Virus record (IMG/VR): IMGVR_UViG_3300023215_000813
Span: 1 to 34,351 of that record
Origin: a virus
Length of the DNA stretch: 34,351 bases
Reading direction: 5' to 3' (one strand)
Position numbers and translations under genes: made by a program
The notes under the pieces: model-generated
Seen by the model: the letters and a program-made list of their open reading frames with translations, nothing else
Told to the model about the DNA's origin: nothing
Databases searched by the model: none
Shown here: in pieces, positions 16,469-22,557 of the stretch
Layout of the letters: each line of letters begins with the position of its first letter
Position numbering within the stretch: position 1 is the first letter of the stretch

Positions 16469-16630
16469 TCACTTTCCGGCAAATCGCCTGCCTGATTTAT
16501 TTTGGATCTGTTCAGGTGGTTTCTTCTTGTATCCCAAAGGCGTTAAAGTTACTTTAGTGAAATAAACCATGTTGCCGGCCATTACGTTTTTTGTTTTTCG
16601 CTCAACGTTTAGATATTGTGGTTTATACAT
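16469..16630 (-). CDS. Hypothetical 53-aa basic protein upstream of portal
   Basis: A 53-residue basic protein I do not recognise. It begins MYKPQYLNVERKTKNVM, has a hydrophobic centre (GNMVYFTKVTLTPLGY) and a Lys/Arg-rich end. ATG at 16630 with TAGGAG ten bases upstream is the likely start; the frame is open eight codons further, to a codon with no ribosome site. Small genes between TerL and portal occur in many siphophages without known role. It overlaps nothing downstream and leaves 44 bp to the portal gene. Confidence 0.65.
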   Translation of the reverse strand: MYKPQYLNVERKTKNVMAGNMVYFTKVTLTPLGYKKKPPEQIQNKSGRRFAGK

Positions 16631-16635
16631 AATGA

Positions 16636-16953
16636 TCACTCTCCTATTGCACACGTTTTGAATCCGGCTGAAATTAATTTTTGGTTTAGTTCTTTAATCA
16701 TTGGACGCATTATTTTTTGCATTCTAAAACTACCTCCTCGGTAGTCAATGAACAGACCAACATCACTAGTGTTTAAATCGTATTCCCCCTCCTTGCAAAT
16801 TAATTTCTTAACAGCAAAGATTGTAGAATTACCTTGATACCTATAATCACTATTTAATGTTGTTTGACCAAGCAAATACTGCATTTGAAAGTACCTCAAC
16901 TCGAAACCCAAGGCTTTTTCAATCTTTTTTCCAGTTCTATAATCGATTTTCAA
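16636..16953 (-). CDS. Hypothetical 105-aa protein between TerL and portal
   Basis: A 105-residue basic protein of unknown function. It starts with TTG at 16953, preceded by GAGTGATC, which partly matches the anti-SD sequence; no nearby ATG is available. Sequence features are a YRTGKKIEKALGFELRYF start and a central acidic loop (GEYDLNTSDVG) before a basic helical end. It sits 16 bp after TerL and just before another small unknown gene. Co-direction and spacing support it as a real gene in the packaging block, but no motif indicates a role. Confidence 0.6.
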   Translation of the reverse strand: MKIDYRTGKKIEKALGFELRYFQMQYLLGQTTLNSDYRYQGNSTIFAVKKLICKEGEYDLNTSDVGLFIDYRGGSFRMQKIMRPMIKELNQKLISAGFKTCAIGE

Positions 16954-16969
16954 TTAGATCACTCGCTTT

Positions 16970-18652
16970 CTAAAATTCGATTTCATCCAACATATCAAAG
17001 GCATCATCATAGTCGTAGTCAATGATTTCATCAGCACGCCATAGGCAGTATTCAAAAGCCTTGAAGCCGTCTGTCTTACGACGAACCTCTTCTTTCTTCT
17101 TGTATGATTTATTCCCATCACCGTTAGTCTTAACTAGTACATTGTTTGTGTACCAGCGCATCAATGGATTATCACCAAAGATAATGTGGTTATTTGCGAA
17201 TGCATCTTCAATCCTTGGCGCTAGTAAATTATCAGCAGCTGTTGGGTTTTTAATCACTTTGATTTCAAATCCTTCCTCCAAAAACAATGGTCGCAATAAA
17301 TCCATCCGGAAATTATCGGCTACTATTTTCGTTATACCGTATTTTTCACGTTGCTCAACAAACCAGCCGACAACTGTTTTAGGATCGATTGTGGGCCCAT
17401 CTATGACCGTCAGCAATCCTTTTTCTTCCCATTCCCTTATCGGTGCAAATTTTTCTTTTGTAGTTTCAGAAGCTTTACGAGAATATCCGTAGTAAATGTC
17501 CACAAATTGCTTTCTAACGAACGAATGGGTCTTGAATACATAATCATCCCCATCACGAAACAAAAGCCCACAAGCGGCGAAATCACGCAGACTGGCATAG
17601 TCTAAACCGCCAATGGCTTGTTTGCCGATTAGGTTTGTTGGGAATGGTCTGTTGGTTGCCAGAATCTCTTCACGACTAGCCACCGATCGTTCTAAGTCTG
17701 TGACAGGTAAGTTCATACGTTTAGTCATGAACTCTTCTCGGTTGCTTGGATCGTCTTCCAAATCCTCGTATTCTTCCATAACAGTTTCGTAAAGATTGTC
17801 CGCATACTCAGATAGTGGCTGATGAAACATGGGATTGGCTAATTCCCAGTTGTCAGGATCATTGACCTGTTCTTCTGAGTCTAGTTTGCAAATGAAAGGA
17901 AAAAGAGCATTGAAACGGACTGAACCGCTCAACACTCTTTTCGCTTTTTCTTTCATGTCGTCCAAGAATCCCTCACGAACATAACCGTCAGTCCCCACAT
18001 AAAACTCCCTCGGGTTCGGGCGTTTACCAAGCCCACTAATATGGACTTTTACATCTTTGTTCGATTCGTATCGATGGATTTCATCAAAAGCTACTGCTCC
18101 ATCACGCAATCCATCTTTTGTATCGCCATTACTAGTACGGAATTTTATCTTGCTTGCAGTCTTTTTGCTGGTGATCACAGACTTGCCATATTCGAAAGCT
18201 TTTTGTAAAGTCTTATTCCGCTTGATTGTATTGTATATCTCTTCGAATGATGTTTTCGCTTGATCCTCACTATTAGCAACGATCGAAATATTGTAGTCCA
18301 TGATGCCATGCATTTCGGTTTGCAGAAAGTTTAGTACCACAGATAGCAGTCCGTTTTTTCCTCCACCACGACCAAACATCCATAGGAACTTACGATAAAC
18401 ATTCCGGTCATTCTTTTTGAAATAAAAAAAGATAAATGCGATTAAGAACTTCTGGAATGGCAGCATTGGGAAATACCATTTCTCACCATAAGCAATGCAC
18501 TTATCAATCATCACATCATCGAAGTAAACATCATCCCGACTAAGAACATCACGTTCTAAATACTCAATTAAATCTGCTCGCTCTTTGTTAAACTTTATTT
18601 TCCCTGATTTGAATTGTTCGATATAGTAATCAACATGTTTTTGATGAATCAT
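16970..18652 (-). CDS. terL: Terminase large subunit
   Basis: A 560-residue motor and nuclease that packages DNA into heads. The ATPase half has a Walker A-like GRGGGKN (about 94-100) and a Walker B AVAFDEIH (about 186-193, catalytic Glu after Asp). The C-terminal RNase H-like nuclease has acidic residues in GGLDYASLRDF, VADNFRMD and KTDGFKAFEYC. It belongs to the Terminase_1 (HK97/cos-type) group. ATG at 18652 overlaps the small subunit stop (ATGA), so the two subunits are translationally coupled. With the HNH gene and cos-like region upstream it suggests cohesive-end packaging. Confidence 0.95.
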   Translation of the reverse strand: MIHQKHVDYYIEQFKSGKIKFNKERADLIEYLERDVLSRDDVYFDDVMIDKCIAYGEKWYFPMLPFQKFLIAFIFFYFKKNDRNVYRKFLWMFGRGGGKNGLLSVVLNFLQTEMHGIMDYNISIVANSEDQAKTSFEEIYNTIKRNKTLQKAFEYGKSVITSKKTASKIKFRTSNGDTKDGLRDGAVAFDEIHRYESNKDVKVHISGLGKRPNPREFYVGTDGYVREGFLDDMKEKAKRVLSGSVRFNALFPFICKLDSEEQVNDPDNWELANPMFHQPLSEYADNLYETVMEEYEDLEDDPSNREEFMTKRMNLPVTDLERSVASREEILATNRPFPTNLIGKQAIGGLDYASLRDFAACGLLFRDGDDYVFKTHSFVRKQFVDIYYGYSRKASETTKEKFAPIREWEEKGLLTVIDGPTIDPKTVVGWFVEQREKYGITKIVADNFRMDLLRPLFLEEGFEIKVIKNPTAADNLLAPRIEDAFANNHIIFGDNPLMRWYTNNVLVKTNGDGNKSYKKKEEVRRKTDGFKAFEYCLWRADEIIDYDYDDAFDMLDEIEF

Positions 18653-18966
18653 GTTAGATCACTCTCATCGTAATCATCTTGATTATCAGTGACTACTTTA
18701 CCGTTCAAATCATCAAGGTTAAGGTCTTTACCAAGAGCAATAATTGCACGAGAAATCGTAACTTTTTGAGCGATTGCTGGGTTAGTTTTAAGATACGTTT
18801 GAGTGCCGTTAAAGCCTTCGACAATTGGTCCGTATTGCTTAACAGCTTTATCCATTTTTCGATAAAGCCTAACTAAATCAAGGTATCTCTCAACTTTTTC
18901 AAGTTCCATCTGATCGTTTACGTCAATCTGTCTCAGCAACTGTTTCTTTAAATCTGACATCTTCAA
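18649..18966 (-). CDS. terS: Terminase small subunit (P27 family)
   Basis: A 105-residue helical DNA-recognition subunit. The pattern YLDLVRLYRKMDKAVKQYGPIVEGFNGTQTYLKTNPA is that of the P27/Terminase_4 small terminases, with a conserved LKTNPAI and a C-terminal acidic tail (DNQDDYDESDL). It binds the packaging site and hands DNA to TerL. TTG at 18966 has AGGGGGGTGA nine bases upstream and fits better than the ATG two codons later. The GC-rich non-coding stretch just upstream is the likely site it binds. Confidence 0.88.
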   Translation of the reverse strand: MKMSDLKKQLLRQIDVNDQMELEKVERYLDLVRLYRKMDKAVKQYGPIVEGFNGTQTYLKTNPAIAQKVTISRAIIALGKDLNLDDLNGKVVTDNQDDYDESDLT

Positions 18967-19098
18967 AGGCTCTCACCCCCCTAGCAAAAAATTTTTAGTC
19001 ATAAATTTGGACAGTTGACCCCTCCCACCGGTTCCCTAGATTGGGATTTGACCCCAAAATAATTCGACCGGGGGTATGTTGGTCCCCACTTTCATTTG
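18967..19098 (-). other. Candidate cos / packaging site (non-coding, GC-rich)
   Basis: This 132-bp stretch has no gene and is much richer in C and G runs than its surroundings. On the plus strand it has TTGACCCC at 19015-19022 and again at 19048-19055, and a related TTGGTCCCC at 19079-19087. An inverted GACC/GGTC pair (19066-19084) surrounds GGGGGTATGTT. It lies between the HNH endonuclease operon and TerS, where cohesive-end phages of Gram-positive bacteria keep their cos site. The nick positions cannot be read from sequence. Confidence 0.5.
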
Positions 19099-19365
19099 TT
19101 ATTCGGTCCTGTTTTGGGATTTGGTTTCCACGAAGTCGATCGACAATGAGATGTAATCGTACGTTACCTGTTCTCTGTCTGGTGCTGGATGAGTTTCATT
19201 GTAGTCCCCACCCATTATGATCACATGACCATCATCAACTCGCTGCTTAAATGAATTCAACTTATCAATTGTATCCTGAATCCAAGTACTGGCATCATGT
19301 CTTGATTCATTTAGATTTTGAATTGCTGATCCTTCTTTTATAAATGTTCTTTCATCATTACTCAT
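19099..19365 (-). CDS. Hypothetical 88-aa protein beside the packaging site
   Basis: An 88-residue acidic protein I do not recognise. The first half is polar and helical (DASTWIQDTIDKLNSFKQRVDDG), then a hydrophobic strand VIIMGG and an acidic end. ATG at 19365 overlaps the upstream stop codon (ATGA) and has GGGGAGG ten bases upstream. It is the last gene of the HNH operon and borders the candidate cos region. The place suggests a role in packaging or its control; no motif confirms this. Confidence 0.7.
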   Translation of the reverse strand: MSNDERTFIKEGSAIQNLNESRHDASTWIQDTIDKLNSFKQRVDDGHVIIMGGDYNETHPAPDREQVTYDYISLSIDFVETKSQNRTE

Positions 19366-19685
19366 TGATTCATTACCTCCCCAGTGATTCGATCAATAGA
19401 TAATACTTTCTGTTTGGGATCATCATAAGTCACATAAATAAATGTAATCACATTGGTTCCTTCATCCCAGTCGTGTTTTGTTACATAGTGATTCGTCATT
19501 GATACAACTCCGACTTCGCAACCTTTGATATTCAGTTTAGGAACATGTCCATTCAAATCGAAGCTAACGTCTTCGCTATTCAATCTCAACACTCCCTCGT
19601 AATTAATACCTCCCACACCCAATATAGGTGTAGGAACCCAGTCATTCTGTGTACTGAGTAATCTTTTCAAAATACCTACCACCAC
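19362..19685 (-). CDS. Hypothetical 107-aa protein between HNH endonuclease and packaging site
   Basis: A 107-residue protein with many predicted strands (NYEGVLRLNSEDVSFDL, KLNIKGCEVGVVSM, TNVITFIYVTYDD) ending in DRITGEVMNQ. I know no family for it. The start is uncertain: GTG at 19685 overlaps the HNH stop region, while TTG at 19673 has GGTAGG just upstream. It is coupled by ATGA to the next gene. Together with the 88-aa gene it forms a two-gene unknown pair between the HNH nuclease and TerS. Confidence 0.65.
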   Translation of the reverse strand: MVVGILKRLLSTQNDWVPTPILGVGGINYEGVLRLNSEDVSFDLNGHVPKLNIKGCEVGVVSMTNHYVTKHDWDEGTNVITFIYVTYDDPKQKVLSIDRITGEVMNQ

Positions 19686-19990
19686 TCATCATCCCACTTT
19701 CTTTTCTTTGGTTGCCCACGATAGTTCATTCGATCGTGTCGCTTATTGTGACAGTCCTTACATAACGTTCTTAGATTGTCTGGATCAAACGCCAGCTCTG
19801 GATTTGTTTCTAACTCTTTGATGTGATCGACTTCCAGTATCGAATCATACTGTGTAGTCAGTCTGCCTTCTGCTTTACACCACTGGCATTCATAGTGATC
19901 TCTCTCAAGTATTACCTGCCTTAGATTTCTCCACTTAGTCGATCCATAAAACCTAGCTCGATCCGCTTTGGTTTTTACAACAGGTATCAT
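19676..19990 (-). CDS. HNH endonuclease (packaging-associated)
   Basis: A 104-residue HNH nuclease. Zinc ligands are CQWC (Cys35, Cys38) and CKDC (Cys77, Cys80); the beta-beta-alpha metal site has EVDHI (Asp55, His56), Asn72 in DPDNLRTL and His81 in DCHNKRH. In HK97 and many cos-type phages an HNH protein next to the terminase is needed together with TerL for cutting at cos, so this is its likely job. ATG at 19990 overlaps the upstream stop codon. It lies about 0.6 kb before TerS. Confidence 0.93.
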   Translation of the reverse strand: MIPVVKTKADRARFYGSTKWRNLRQVILERDHYECQWCKAEGRLTTQYDSILEVDHIKELETNPELAFDPDNLRTLCKDCHNKRHDRMNYRGQPKKRKWDDEWW

Positions 19991-20316
19991 TGTTCTTTGG
20001 CTAATTGCTCAACGTAAACATTTACCAAGGCTCTTTGCACTTGTAAGATTCCATCTACTCCAAGCTGAGTGACATCAAGATTCATACGTTCTTTTATAAA
20101 CGTTGCGTTGACAGGTGCCTCAAGTGATCGCTTCATCATGTAATAATTCAGTGCTGCAAGTTCATCTACCTTTAGTCCGTAAGCTGTAATGATTTTCCAG
20201 AACAGATCAGCAATAGCATCCATGTCCTTCTCTTCTCGCAACTGAGTTAGCATCTTGATGAAGTCGTCTTGCTTTTCTGGAACAGATTTCTTTTTATGAT
20301 CCTGCAGTTTCTTCAT
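19987..20316 (-). CDS. Hypothetical 109-aa helical protein before HNH gene
   Basis: A 109-residue helical protein with a basic start (MKKLQDHKKKSVPEKQ) and helices KMLTQLREEKDMDAIADLF and VDGILQVQRALVNVYVEQL. I do not recognise it. An in-frame GTG at 20325 overlaps the AAGGAG ribosome site, so ATG at 20316, eight bases after AAGGAG, is the start. The ATGA overlap with the HNH gene couples them. A strong terminator lies just upstream, so the promoter for this gene must be beyond it or the transcript must read through. Confidence 0.7.
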   Translation of the reverse strand: MKKLQDHKKKSVPEKQDDFIKMLTQLREEKDMDAIADLFWKIITAYGLKVDELAALNYYMMKRSLEAPVNATFIKERMNLDVTQLGVDGILQVQRALVNVYVEQLAKEQ

Positions 20317-20338
20317 TCCTATCACTCCTTTTCGGCAT

Positions 20339-20370
20339 AATAAAAAACACCTGAGGTTAATCAGGTGTTT
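20339..20370 (-). terminator. Strong intrinsic terminator after the membrane-protein gene
   Basis: AAACACCTGA (20370-20361) and TCAGGTGTTT (20354-20345) form a perfect 10-bp stem around a six-base loop, followed on the minus strand by TTTATT. It ends the membrane-protein cassette and stands between the late leader and the packaging genes. Confidence 0.9.
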
Positions 20371-20379
20371 AGACGAATT

Positions 20380-20715
20380 TTATTCTGTACCCATGATGTA
20401 TTCATATGCTTCTTTAACAAAGAAAAAAGATGCGATAAAAGCTAAAATCAGTTTATTCTCAACTAATTCTAAAGAAATGGATATTAAACCAGCGCATATT
20501 AACAATGTGGTTAATACTCTATAACCAGTCTTTTTAAACTTATCATCTTTTTCAATTTTTCTAATATAATAATCAAGTAAACAAAACATGACGCCAATAA
20601 TACCTCCAAGTATTAGATAGCCTACTTTATCTGTAAATATATTTAAATGATTTAAAATAAGTAATAATGCAAAAAATATTGCCATCAACGTCTTCCATTT
20701 ATTTTTATTCGACAT
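20380..20715 (-). CDS. Small membrane protein in a self-contained cassette
   Basis: A 111-residue protein with four hydrophobic segments: near TLMAIFFALLLILNHLNIF, VGYLILGGIIGVMFCLLDYY, VLTTLLICAGLISISLELV and LILAFIASFFFVKEAY. No family is recognised. ATG at 20715 is chosen; an upstream GTG at 20724 is too close to the AAAGGAG site. It has a candidate promoter upstream (20749-20777) and a strong terminator downstream (20339-20370), and is bracketed by a second terminator on its other side. Base composition is more AT-rich than neighbours. This is the layout of a moron; membrane position suggests a lysogenic or superinfection-exclusion role, which is unproven. Confidence 0.75.
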   Translation of the reverse strand: MSNKNKWKTLMAIFFALLLILNHLNIFTDKVGYLILGGIIGVMFCLLDYYIRKIEKDDKFKKTGYRVLTTLLICAGLISISLELVENKLILAFIASFFFVKEAYEYIMGTE

Positions 20716-20748
20716 CAGTAACACACTCTCCTTTTATACGATACATCC

Positions 20749-20777
20749 ATCATACCGAATTTAAAAAGAAAAGTGAA
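20749..20777 (-). promoter_or_regulatory. Candidate sigma-A promoter for the membrane-protein cassette
   Basis: On the minus strand TTCACT (20777-20772) and TATGAT (20754-20749) are separated by exactly 17 bp. The -10 matches consensus at five of six bases, the -35 at four of six. It lies just downstream of the leader terminator and upstream of the membrane-protein start. Confidence 0.55.
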
Positions 20778-20781
20778 TAAT

Positions 20782-20849
20782 AAAAAGACAGCACTAGCGA
20801 ATTCTGAAATGAGGAGATTCACCTCGATTCAAAAAATTGTGCTGTCTTT
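20782..20849 (-). terminator. Leader terminator with branched loop
   Basis: AAAGACAGCAC (20849-20839) pairs perfectly with GTGCTGTCTTT (20794-20784) and is followed by TTATTATT on the minus strand. The 44-base loop contains its own GAGG/CCTC stem (20825-20822 with 20814-20811). The long closing stem and T tract make it a likely terminator or attenuator at the end of the leader. Confidence 0.65.
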
Positions 20850-20947
20850 CTATTCCTGTCAAAGAAGTAAAGCGATGAGGGATTAGCCCCCTTTCGGTAT
20901 TTGGAATAGTGTGAGTAGTCCAACAACCGGCTCTCCGTTTCTTCTAC
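20784..20947 (-). ncRNA. Candidate structured late leader RNA / small RNA
   Basis: The 290-bp gap between the late regulator and the membrane-protein gene has no convincing coding frame. If RNA starts near 20947 (after the TATAGT box), it would run about 165 bases to the terminator at 20784. Inside, CGGTTGTTGG (20929-20920) pairs with CCAAATACCG (20904-20895) as two 4-bp stems around a 2x2 internal loop, and GGGGGCTAATCCC forms a small hairpin. I checked for a tRNA and found no T-loop or acceptor match. The layout resembles the lambda pR'-tR' leader (6S RNA). The RNA is inferred; the structures are read directly. Confidence 0.45.
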
Positions 20948-20953
20948 GCTATT

Positions 20954-20988
20954 ACTATAACCTGTTTAAATCAAGAAATATACACAGG
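20954..20988 (-). promoter_or_regulatory. Candidate late promoter with activator dyad
   Basis: On the minus strand a -10-like TATAGT (20959-20954) lies one base after an inverted repeat CCTGTGTA (20988-20981) / TAAACAGG (20968-20961); half-sites agree at seven of eight bases. There is no good -35 box, and the dyad covers the place where it would be. That is the usual arrangement for a promoter needing an activator. The DUF1492-type regulator gene ends only 27 bp upstream and is the natural candidate. Confidence 0.45.
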
Positions 20989-21014
20989 CTTTGAGGTCGC
21001 ATTTTGTGGCAATG

Positions 21015-21485
21015 TCAAAACAAACTTAACTGATCTTGATCCGCTGAATAGTAGTCCATTTCTTCTTGCTTCTTCAAGCGTTCCTCTCGCCGTGCCTCAT
21101 ACTCATCCACGAATGATAATGTCTTGCGAATCTCTGTATGCCGCTTTCTTATATAAGATACGCTGTAGCCTGTAGCATCTGCTATATCATAAACATCCAT
21201 GTCATCAATATACTTTAATTTAACAATTTGATTGTCTGCACCGCTGAACGAATCAATCAATTCCATCAGTTCAACTTTTTCTTTTTCAAGCAGCTCTAGT
21301 TCATTCTCTATGATCCTGATGTTTTCTTCCAACGATGATGATCTTGAATTTTTTTCAAGGCGCACGTTTGCTAAATCACCGTTGACCCATCGATCTAATT
21401 CCAACCTACTCTTGTTAAGATTCCATTTCATGAAGAGTATTTGTTCTTCTAAGTCTTGGTAGTTTTTAAGCCATTGAAATCTCAC
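21015..21485 (-). CDS. Late transcription regulator, DUF1492 / sigma-70 region 4-like
   Basis: A 156-residue protein with a coiled first half (NYQDLEEQILFMKWNLNKS, then ENELELLEKEKVELMELI) and a C-terminal helix-turn-helix like sigma region 4: NQIVKLKYIDDMDVYDIADATGYSVSYIRKRH split over about residues 84-118. This is the DUF1492/ArpU/RinA-like group that sits before the terminase genes in Gram-positive phages and is thought to activate late transcription. GTG at 21485 has AAAGGGGTGG five bases upstream; a longer frame open to 21521 has no ribosome site. The candidate late promoter lies immediately after the gene. Confidence 0.82.
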   Translation of the reverse strand: MRFQWLKNYQDLEEQILFMKWNLNKSRLELDRWVNGDLANVRLEKNSRSSSLEENIRIIENELELLEKEKVELMELIDSFSGADNQIVKLKYIDDMDVYDIADATGYSVSYIRKRHTEIRKTLSFVDEYEARREERLKKQEEMDYYSADQDQLSLF

Positions 21486-21551
21486 AAACGCCACCCCTTT
21501 ATGGTAAAATAGTCTTGTCACAGGTCACTTACCCAAAAGGTAGTGGCTTTT

Positions 21552-21728
21552 TTATTTATCAAAATGTGAGCCATGTTGATGTTCTTCATCAATGATCAAA
21601 CTCTTCAATGTCTTACCAAGGACTTTTTTATTTAATGTTCCATTTACCTTGGCTTTTTCTAGCAACTTGCGCTTCTTCTTTTTTACTTTCGATTTTTTCT
21701 TTGGCAATGGCTTGTTTCTCCTTTTCAT
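21552..21728 (-). CDS. Basic 58-aa protein overlapping the small membrane protein gene
   Basis: A 58-residue frame starting MKRRNKPLPKKKSKVKKKKR and ending in a His-rich acidic tail (IDEEHQHGSHFDK). Its first 100 bases overlap the preceding membrane-protein gene in another frame; the last 25 codons continue alone with sensible codon use up to TAA at 21552. ATG at 21728 has only a weak GGTAAAG upstream, so translation may be coupled to the upstream gene or reached by a +1 slip. The very basic start suggests nucleic-acid binding. It is below common length cut-offs; function unknown. Confidence 0.55.
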   Translation of the reverse strand: MKRRNKPLPKKKSKVKKKKRKLLEKAKVNGTLNKKVLGKTLKSLIIDEEHQHGSHFDK

Positions 21729-21804
21729 CCAATTCTTTACCGAAAATCACACTTGCGAATACTGCCGCTATTACGGCTACAAATATTAAAACCGCTTCTG
21801 TCAT
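21628..21804 (-). CDS. Small single-pass membrane protein (58 aa)
   Basis: A 58-residue protein with one N-terminal membrane segment (AVLIFVAVIAAVFASVIF, residues 4-21) followed by a long charged, Lys/Glu-rich cytoplasmic helix. ATG at 21804 overlaps the stop codon of the upstream gene (ATGA) and has AGAAGG seven bases upstream, so it is well supported despite its size. More than half of it is overlapped by a second reading frame that codes a basic protein. It belongs to the run of small early genes before the late regulator. No family is recognised. Confidence 0.65.
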   Translation of the reverse strand: MTEAVLIFVAVIAAVFASVIFGKELDEKEKQAIAKEKIESKKEEAQVARKSQGKWNIK

Positions 21805-22001
21805 TTTTGTACCTTCTCAATTTCCTGCTCTAGCCATTCATCTTTCGTTGCTAGCAAAGTACCTTCTTTGGAGTAATATTCATCGATCAACCTTGCTGGA
21901 TTTTCCTTGGTTCCCTCACCTTCGAACGAAACGACATGAATAACTTCCATCATTTTAACTTCACGAACATGATTTGATCTCTTAGGTAGTACCATTTTCA
22001 T
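21801..22001 (-). CDS. Hypothetical 66-aa protein
   Basis: A 66-residue protein I do not recognise. After a basic N-terminus (VLPKRSNHVREVKMM) comes EVIHVVSFEGEGTKENPARLIDEYY, a strand and helix pair often seen in small phage proteins of this region, and an acidic helical end. ATG at 22001 overlaps the upstream stop codon as ATGA; ATG at 21995 is in better distance from GGGGGG, so the protein may be two residues shorter. It is coupled on both sides by ATGA overlaps. Confidence 0.7.
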   Translation of the reverse strand: MKMVLPKRSNHVREVKMMEVIHVVSFEGEGTKENPARLIDEYYSKEGTLLATKDEWLEQEIEKVQK

Positions 22002-22186
22002 CCCCCCGCTTCCATCGCATCCCTAACCAGCGGATCATTGATAATAATCTTGTACTTCATCTGCTCATGCTGCAGCTGCTGTTCTAGCTTTACGATTTGC
22101 TGTTTCTGGTTGATTATTGTATAGGATAGCCAACTCAGGCCAGCGATTGTTAGCAGTATCAACATGACTGCTTGGCTAGTTTTCAT
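21998..22186 (-). CDS. Small single-pass membrane protein with coiled coil (62 aa)
   Basis: A 62-residue protein with an N-terminal membrane helix (AVMLILLTIAGLSWLSYTII, about residues 6-25) and a Gln/Glu-rich coiled coil (NQKQQIVKLEQQLQHEQMKY). The form resembles Rz-type or membrane-anchored spacer proteins, but in this early position a spanin role is unlikely in a Gram-positive host. ATG at 22186 has TGGAG seven bases upstream and is preferred over an in-frame codon at 22216 inside the YopX gene. Function unknown. Confidence 0.7.
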   Translation of the reverse strand: MKTSQAVMLILLTIAGLSWLSYTIINQKQQIVKLEQQLQHEQMKYKIIINDPLVRDAMEAGG

Positions 22187-22556
22187 CGGCTGGCTCCAGT
22201 AGGTTTGGGTTCTCATAGATATTGCCGATGACTTCCATTTTGCTGATAAAAGTTACTAAGCTAATAGCACCAAGTTTAAACATTCCGTTTTCAAAACGAA
22301 CAACTCCGTAACCATCTTTTATTGGATTAACCATTTTACAAGGTTGGACATTGCTTGTTAAAATATCCGCCTCGAAAATTTCCACGCCGTTCTTATCTTT
22401 CAATCCAGAAGATTGCATGAGGATAAATTCTTTAAACCAATACCACTCACTAACATCTTCAAATTTGAGATATGCCATCTTTCTACTAAAATCGATTTCT
22501 AGTACATCATGCATTGATTTGGTTTCAAGCAAAAACGCTCTAAATTTTGGTGCCAT
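22176..22556 (-). CDS. YopX-family protein
   Basis: A 126-residue member of the YopX family. The family pattern is clear: an N-terminal KFRAFLLETKSM, the central LMQSSGLKDKNGVEIFEADIL, VRFENGMFKL and the C-terminal MEVIGNIYENPNLL. YopX proteins are common in Gram-positive phages and the SPbeta genome; their molecular role is not known. ATG at 22556 has CAGGAGGG upstream. It overlaps the next small membrane gene by 11 bases. Confidence 0.88.
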   Translation of the reverse strand: MAPKFRAFLLETKSMHDVLEIDFSRKMAYLKFEDVSEWYWFKEFILMQSSGLKDKNGVEIFEADILTSNVQPCKMVNPIKDGYGVVRFENGMFKLGAISLVTFISKMEVIGNIYENPNLLEPADEN

Positions 22557-22557
22557 T

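Noticed and set aside
17022-17492. 156-codon plus-strand frame
   Set aside because: Fully antisense to the TerL gene, with no ribosome site or promoter.
20860-20960. tRNA gene in the late leader
   Set aside because: GC-rich hairpins suggested it, but there is no T-loop consensus, no 7-bp acceptor stem and no plausible anticodon arm.
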